This document shows positions 15,281 to 19,599 of a DNA stretch of 19,599 bases, piece by piece (positions within the stretch are counted from its first letter, which is position 1; each line of letters starts with the position of its first letter). A model generated the notes under the pieces. It saw only the letters and a list, made by a program, of their open reading frames with translations. It made no database searches and was not told the DNA's origin. The stretch is from Duncaniella sp. (GTDB lineage Bacteria; Bacteroidota; Bacteroidia; Bacteroidales; Muribaculaceae). The stretch covers positions 1 through 19,599 of the forward strand of contig NZ_JAIDEN010000062.1 of assembly GCF_029054785.1 (NCBI RefSeq). The letters run 5' to 3'. The translations under genes and the position numbers were made by a program.

Positions 15281-15309
15281 TAAACTGCCGGATGTCAAAA
15301 AACCTCTCA

Positions 15310-15347
15310 GGGCATAAGCGCCTGACCGCGCTTATGCCCGCTATTTT
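15310..15347 (+). terminator. Terminator-like hairpin between the carrier gene and the PFOR gene
   Basis: GGGCATAAGCGC (15310-15321) pairs perfectly with GCGCTTATGCCC (15328-15339) around a 6-base loop, followed by GCTATTTTA. The 12-bp stem plus short U-rich tail suggests at least partial transcription termination, which would separate the PFOR gene from the frc-oxc-carrier transcript. Confidence 0.7.
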
Positions 15348-15371
15348 ATACACCCTACACCAATTAGAGGC

Positions 15372-15405
15372 TGTATCACTTGATTTGAGGGTGTATCACT
15401 TGATT
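15372..15405 (+). repeat. Direct repeat with 20-bp period before the PFOR gene (possible operator)
   Basis: TGTATCACTTGATT occurs at 15372-15385 and again at 15392-15405. Start-to-start distance is 20 bp, about two helical turns, so a protein could bind both on one face of DNA. The second copy ends 55 bases before the start codon. A near -7 match, TTGATTTG, overlaps the first copy at 15380-15387. Confidence 0.7.
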
Positions 15406-15460
15406 CCAACGAAATCCGCTCAGATTTCAACTCCCGTTTCCAAAAAACATCCTTTTACAG

Positions 15461-18400
15461 ATGAAAAAGCAGATTCTCGACGGTTGCACAGCGGCCGCCC
15501 ACGTGGCTTTCGCCCTCAGCGACGTGGCCACAGTCTATCCGATCACACCTATCGCCGCTATGGGCGACATAGCCCAGAAATGGGGATTGCAGGGACGCCG
15601 CAATCTGATGGGCCAGGCTCTGGAAGTCCGTGAGATGGAAAGCGAGCTTGGTGCGGCGGGCGCTGTCCACGGCGCCGCGGCTGCCGGTGCACTGGCCACT
15701 ACGTTCACCGCCTCGCAGGGCCTGATGCTGATGATTCCGAACATGTACAAGATCTCCGGCGAGCTGCTTCCTGTCGTTTTCCATGTCGGCTGCCGCTCCC
15801 TGGCAACCCACGCGCTTTCAATCTTCGGCGACCATCAGGATGTGATGGCCTGCCGTGCCACGGGCTTCACCATGCTCGCATCAGCCTCCGTGCAGGAGAC
15901 GATGGACCTTGGACTTGTGGCCCATCTGGCCGCAATCGAAGGCTCGCTTCCGGTGCTCCACTTCTTTGACGGATGGCGCACATCGTCGGAAATGGATACG
16001 ATCGACGTGATCGACTACGAGTCGATGCGCCCGCTGGTCAACTGGGACAAGGTCAGACTCTTCCGCGACCACGCGATGAATCCCGAACACCCCGACCTGC
16101 GTGGATCGGCCCAGAATCCGGATGTCTATTTCCAGAACCGTGAAGCCGCCAACAAGTATTATGACGCCTTCCCCGGAATAGTCCAGGAGGCGATGGACAA
16201 GGTCGGTTCGCTGACCGGACGGCAATATCACCTCGTGGACTATCACGGTGATCCCGAAGCTGACAGGGTCATTGTCGTGATGGGATCCGCCGCCGATGTG
16301 GTCAGCGAGACCGCCGACTATCTCAACCGCGGGAGCGGCTACAAGACCGGGGTGGTGAAAGTCCGCCTCTACCGCCCCTTCCCTTACGAGGCTCTGCGGA
16401 AAGCGCTTCCGCCGACAGTGCGCACAGTGGCTGTCCTTGACCGCACCAAGGAACCCGGCGCACAGCATGAGCCTCTCTGCGAGGATGTGATCACAGCCCT
16501 CCGCGGCTGCGACGCTTTCAGCGGTCTCAGAATCATCGGCGGACGCTACGGCCTGTCGAGCAAAGAGTTCGACCCATCGATGGTCAAGGCCGTTTTCGAT
16601 GAAATGGCCAAAGAAAGCCCGCGGAATCCGTTTACAATCGGCATCACCGACGATGTCACTCATCTTTCAATCCCCGTCACTGAAAAGATCGAGACGAATG
16701 TGGCATCCGCCTCCTATCAGACCATTTTCTATGCCATCGGCAATGACGGAACTGTCGGAGGCACAAAGCAGGTTGCGGGCATATTCGGAAACACACCCGG
16801 ACTCTACGCCCAGGCCTATTTCAGCTACTCGGCCAAGAAGTCAGGAGGCTATACGATCTCCCAGCTTCGTGTCGGCAAAGCGCCGGTGACATCGGCCTAT
16901 GCGATTGACGGGGCGGACTATGTCGGCTGTCACAAGACCTCATACGTCAACCGTTTCGCTATGCTTGACAAGATCAAGGACGGGGGCGTTTTCGTGCTGA
17001 ACTCTCCCTGGACTCCCGGACAGATGTCCGAAAAACTCCCGCTTGAGATGCGGAAGACTATCGCGGATAAAAAACTGCGCTTCTACAATATCGACGCCGA
17101 CCGTATAGCCGCGGCCTGCGGTCTGGGACCACGTATCAATATGGTGATGGAGACCGTCTTCCTCTATCTGAGCGGGATCATTCCTTTTGAGGAAGGAGTC
17201 GCCGCGCTGAAAGAGGGTCTGGCTGAGAGCTACCGCCACGAAGGGGGCGACGTTGTGAGCCGCAATCTCAAGGCCGTCGACATGGCCGTCGGCGCTCTCC
17301 GCGAGATCAGCTATCAGGAAATCCCGGACTGGACCGAGGCCGGGCCTGCCCCCACCTGCCGCAAAGAGACCTTCGCGGACAGCCGTCTGGAGTCATTCAT
17401 AAAGGACATCCACACCCCCTGCATCAAGGGGCGCGGAGATCTTATACCCGTGTCGGCCTTTTCGCCTGACGGCAAAATGCCGATGGGGACCACGGCCTAC
17501 GAACACCGCCGCATTGCCACACGCGTGCCGGTCTGGAATGCCGACAAGTGCGTGGAATGTACCGAATGCTCACTCGTGTGCCCCCACGCAGCAATCCGTC
17601 CCTTCCTTCTCTCGCCCGACGAAGCCTCCAAAGCGCCTGAGGGATTCGCCCTCAAAGACGCCACAGGTCCGGAACTCCTGAAAGGCTACAAATTCCATAT
17701 CCAAAACTTCCCGGAGGACTGCCTGGGCTGCTCTTCATGCTCGATCATCTGTCCGGGACATGCGCTGACGATGACTCCGCTTGAAGATGTGGTCAGCCGC
17801 GAGGTCCCGATGGCCGAATGGGTCATGACAAACGTGACCGTCAAAGACCGGATTCTTCCGGCAGAGACTATCAAAGGCTCACAGTTGCGCCAACCGTGCC
17901 TGCAATTCTCAGGAGCCTGTGCGGGATGCGGAGAGACACCATACGTCAAACTGCTCACACAGCTTTTCGGCGAGCGCCTTCTGATCGCCAACGCCACAGG
18001 ATGCAGCTCGATCTGGGGTGCAAACTATCCCTCGAACGCCTACTGCACCGATCAGCGCGGCAAAGGTCCGGCCTGGGGCAACTCTCTGTTCGAGGACAAC
18101 GGCGAGTATGGCTACGGAATGCTTGTAGCCGTCGAGCAGCGCCGCAAGCGTGTGGCCGCACAGGTCAGAGCGCTTCTTCAGAGCGAAAGCACCCTCCCCT
18201 GGCTTCGCGGGCCTCTCGAAGCGTGGCTGTCGGCCAAAGACGACTATGAACTGTCGGCCCGGACCGGAGAAGAGCTGAAATCAATGCTCGAAGAGGCCAA
18301 AAACCTCGATCCCGCCTATGCCGATCTGCTGAAAGAAGCTGATATGTTCGGGCGTAAATCGGTGTGGAGCATCGGCGGCGACGGATGGGCCTATGACATC

Positions 18401-19081
18401 GGTTTTGCAGGTCTTGACCATGTCCTTGCCTCCGGCGAGCCTGTCAAAGTGCTGGTCATGGACACGGAATGTTACTCAAACACCGGCGGACAGACCTCAA
18501 AGGCCACTCCGCGCAGCGCTGTCGCAAAATATAATCCCGACGGCAAACGGGTGGCGAAAAAGGAACTCGGACGCATGATGATGACCTACGGTAATGTCTA
18601 TGTGGCCTCTGTCTCCTTAGGTGCGAACTTCCAGCAGACAATCGACGCACTCTCCGAGGCCGAACGCTATCCCGGACCGGCAATAGTCATAGCTTACTGC
18701 CCCTGCCTCAACCACGGCATACGCCCCGGACTCGGCCACTCGATCGTCGAGCAGCGACGCGCTGTCGAAGCCGGTTACTGGCCTCTCTACCGCTATAATC
18801 CTCAGGCATGGGCCGATGGAAGGAGCGGACTGACGATCGACCCGCTTGTTCCTGGCAAGGACAACAGCGGCAGCAACGGCTCGTCGCCTCTGACCGCCTC
18901 GCCCACCTATCCCAATCCGGAACCGGTCAGAACCGTCGAGGAGTTCGCCATGAATGAAGACCGCTATGCCGACCTCACGATGATCGACCCGACTCAGGCG
19001 GCCATCCTCCGGCCCGAACTTCAGCGCGACTGCAACCGTAATATGGAAGCGCTGAAATATCTGTCGAAAAAGCCATCGTAG
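15461..19081 (+). CDS. nifJ: Pyruvate:ferredoxin (flavodoxin) oxidoreductase-like 2-oxoacid oxidoreductase, single chain
   Basis: A 1206-residue cytosolic protein with the full NifJ/PFOR domain order. Domain I (about 1-255) has substrate Thr29 in YPITP, TPP-activating Glu62 and Arg112. Domain II spans about 256-405. The CoA-binding domain III (about 410-625) includes GTVGGTK (430-436) and FVLNSPW. Two [4Fe-4S] sites lie at C697/C700/C703/C707 and C754/C757/C760/C764. The TPP domain VI has proximal-cluster Cys820, 823, 848 and 1082, GGDGWAYDIG (972-981) and YSNTGGQTSKAT (1005-1016). Odd points compared with Desulfovibrio PFOR: YPITPIAAMGD for YPITPSSTMGE, HVGCRS for HVTARA next to the Arg, GGTK for GANK, and a Gly/Ser/Pro-rich insert near 1131-1157. 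Ordinary pyruvate oxidation is the default; position behind the oxalate genes and altered pocket flanks allow another small 2-oxoacid such as glyoxylate. Confidence 0.92.
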   Translation: MKKQILDGCTAAAHVAFALSDVATVYPITPIAAMGDIAQKWGLQGRRNLMGQALEVREMESELGAAGAVHGAAAAGALATTFTASQGLMLMIPNMYKISGELLPVVFHVGCRSLATHALSIFGDHQDVMACRATGFTMLASASVQETMDLGLVAHLAAIEGSLPVLHFFDGWRTSSEMDTIDVIDYESMRPLVNWDKVRLFRDHAMNPEHPDLRGSAQNPDVYFQNREAANKYYDAFPGIVQEAMDKVGSLTGRQYHLVDYHGDPEADRVIVVMGSAADVVSETADYLNRGSGYKTGVVKVRLYRPFPYEALRKALPPTVRTVAVLDRTKEPGAQHEPLCEDVITALRGCDAFSGLRIIGGRYGLSSKEFDPSMVKAVFDEMAKESPRNPFTIGITDDVTHLSIPVTEKIETNVASASYQTIFYAIGNDGTVGGTKQVAGIFGNTPGLYAQAYFSYSAKKSGGYTISQLRVGKAPVTSAYAIDGADYVGCHKTSYVNRFAMLDKIKDGGVFVLNSPWTPGQMSEKLPLEMRKTIADKKLRFYNIDADRIAAACGLGPRINMVMETVFLYLSGIIPFEEGVAALKEGLAESYRHEGGDVVSRNLKAVDMAVGALREISYQEIPDWTEAGPAPTCRKETFADSRLESFIKDIHTPCIKGRGDLIPVSAFSPDGKMPMGTTAYEHRRIATRVPVWNADKCVECTECSLVCPHAAIRPFLLSPDEASKAPEGFALKDATGPELLKGYKFHIQNFPEDCLGCSSCSIICPGHALTMTPLEDVVSREVPMAEWVMTNVTVKDRILPAETIKGSQLRQPCLQFSGACAGCGETPYVKLLTQLFGERLLIANATGCSSIWGANYPSNAYCTDQRGKGPAWGNSLFEDNGEYGYGMLVAVEQRRKRVAAQVRALLQSESTLPWLRGPLEAWLSAKDDYELSARTGEELKSMLEEAKNLDPAYADLLKEADMFGRKSVWSIGGDGWAYDIGFAGLDHVLASGEPVKVLVMDTECYSNTGGQTSKATPRSAVAKYNPDGKRVAKKELGRMMMTYGNVYVASVSLGANFQQTIDALSEAERYPGPAIVIAYCPCLNHGIRPGLGHSIVEQRRAVEAGYWPLYRYNPQAWADGRSGLTIDPLVPGKDNSGSNGSSPLTASPTYPNPEPVRTVEEFAMNEDRYADLTMIDPTQAAILRPELQRDCNRNMEALKYLSKKPS

Positions 19082-19178
19082 GTAACCGAGTCAATTACAC
19101 CATACAATCAACAGCCGGAAAGACAAGCAAAACCATACGGCGCTATATAACAATAGTTTTGACGTTGATTTTGAAGCC

Positions 19179-19222
19179 GAGGGAGAGAGTGTGTTGCCGT
19201 GACACTTTCTCCCTCATTTTTT
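19179..19222 (+). terminator. Terminator between convergent PFOR and DUF6291-like genes
   Basis: GAGGGAGAGAGTGT (19179-19192) pairs with ACACTTTCTCCCTC (19202-19215), 14 bp including one G-U, with a 9-base loop and then six T (19217-19222). It lies about 100 bases after the PFOR stop, and its right arm overlaps the stop codon of the minus-strand gene. The rest of 19082-19178 shows no gene. Confidence 0.85.
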
Positions 19223-19599
19223 GCCTTGCCGCTGCATTGTCCGCGAAGCCCCGCTGCGCTGACGGCGGCGGTTTTCGCGCTCCTGACGCCGACGCTGACG
19301 GCGGTTCATGAGTATGGCGGGCGTCTCCTCAGGCTCCTCCTCTTTGAACAGGTCGTCGACAGAGGGCATGGCAACCCCAAGCAGTTCTGCCATGCGGGCC
19401 ATACGCTCCATGTCAAAGCCGCTTTCTCCGGCCTTTTCGATCTTTTCAGGCTTTTCTGCATTCTGCTTTCCACGGCGACGGCGGCGGGCGGCGGCAGAAC
19501 GGGCCATCGCCTTGTCCAACTCTGTTTTCAGCAACGCGAACATCAGCCTGACAGCCTGATCAGATGTCTCATCCGGCAAAATTCCCTCAAGAAGATAGG
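19214..19599 (-). CDS. DUF6291-like basic protein, C-terminal part (5' end outside window)
   Basis: The frame is open to the window edge: before the TTG at 19579 it continues with YLLEGIL, so the start lies beyond the window. About 127 residues are seen. The N-terminal part (YLLEGILPDETSDQAVRLMF, then ALLKTELDKAMA) resembles the end of the DUF6291 domain, a family found in Bacteroidota, often in mobile-element or replication-associated contexts; this comparison is from memory. After it come an Arg run (AAARRRRRGKQ), an acidic middle (DDLFKEEEPEE), and a strongly basic tail (NRRQRRRQERENRRRQR), which suggests nucleic-acid binding and disorder. The exact function is unknown. It is convergent with the PFOR gene. 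Confidence 0.6.
   Translation of the reverse strand, partial: YLLEGILPDETSDQAVRLMFALLKTELDKAMARSAAARRRRRGKQNAEKPEKIEKAGESGFDMERMARMAELLGVAMPSVDDLFKEEEPEETPAILMNRRQRRRQERENRRRQRSGASRTMQRQGKK

Noticed and set aside
15881..16663. Minus-strand frame of 260 codons within the PFOR gene
   Set aside because: Antisense to a conserved domain I/II region with intact family motifs; no motif of its own.
15461..19081. PFOR as a CoA-independent oxalate oxidoreductase
   Set aside because: Moorella oxalate oxidoreductase is multi-subunit and lacks the CoA-binding domain, whereas this single chain keeps domain III; the Thr29/Arg112 pair is also of the PFOR type.
19154..19161. TAGTTTTG, an exact TAnnTTTG match on the plus strand
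   Set aside because: No plus-strand gene follows; a terminator hairpin begins 18 bases later, so it is probably a chance match.

Overview
The window looks like a chromosomal segment from a gut Bacteroidales bacterium, most plausibly Muribaculaceae or a close relative. Reasons: a DUF5686/carboxypeptidase-regulatory-like outer-membrane protein, a full-length one-chain pyruvate:ferredoxin oxidoreductase, few Shine-Dalgarno sites, AT-rich leaders in an otherwise GC-rich sequence, and TAnnTTTG-type -7 elements typical of Bacteroidota. The family assignment is inference. I saw no tRNA, rRNA, CRISPR array, insertion sequence or integrase.

Left part (1-9608), mostly housekeeping: the 3' end of miaA (+), an AMP-forming acyl-CoA synthetase (+), an AspT/YidE-type membrane transporter (+) ending in a strong intrinsic terminator, a large DUF5686 surface protein (-), a divergently transcribed CYTH protein (+), an unlisted 28-codon hydrophobic ORF (+) just before a cation diffusion facilitator (+), and folC (-).

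Middle (9609-10784): two half-size ChrA-type transporter genes overlapping by ATGA (-), transcribed away from the next block.

Right part (10985-19081), the most interesting block: a formyl-CoA transferase (frc), an oxalyl-CoA decarboxylase (oxc) and an AEC-family carrier resembling E. coli YfdV, in the same order as E. coli yfdW-yfdU-yfdV, followed after a terminator-like hairpin by a 1206-residue PFOR/NifJ protein. Frc and Oxc form the CoA-recycling oxalate pathway (oxalate + formyl-CoA -> oxalyl-CoA + formate; oxalyl-CoA -> formyl-CoA + CO2), and the carrier is a candidate for oxalate or formate traffic. The PFOR keeps its TPP, Fe-S and CoA-domain features, but residues beside the substrate-binding Thr and Arg differ from ordinary pyruvate enzymes. 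Because a 2-oxoacid oxidoreductase acting on glyoxylate would make or consume formyl-CoA plus CO2, exactly the Oxc products, this gene is the best candidate for something new here. That role is a hypothesis.

Right edge: a 5'-truncated, very basic DUF6291-like protein (-), convergent with the PFOR across a shared hairpin terminator. Several non-coding structures are also listed: a long stem-loop between frc and oxc, a 20-bp-period direct repeat before the PFOR, a 17-bp-period direct repeat before folC, a 16-bp palindromic divergent promoter element, and two interleaved inverted repeats before the AspT-like gene.
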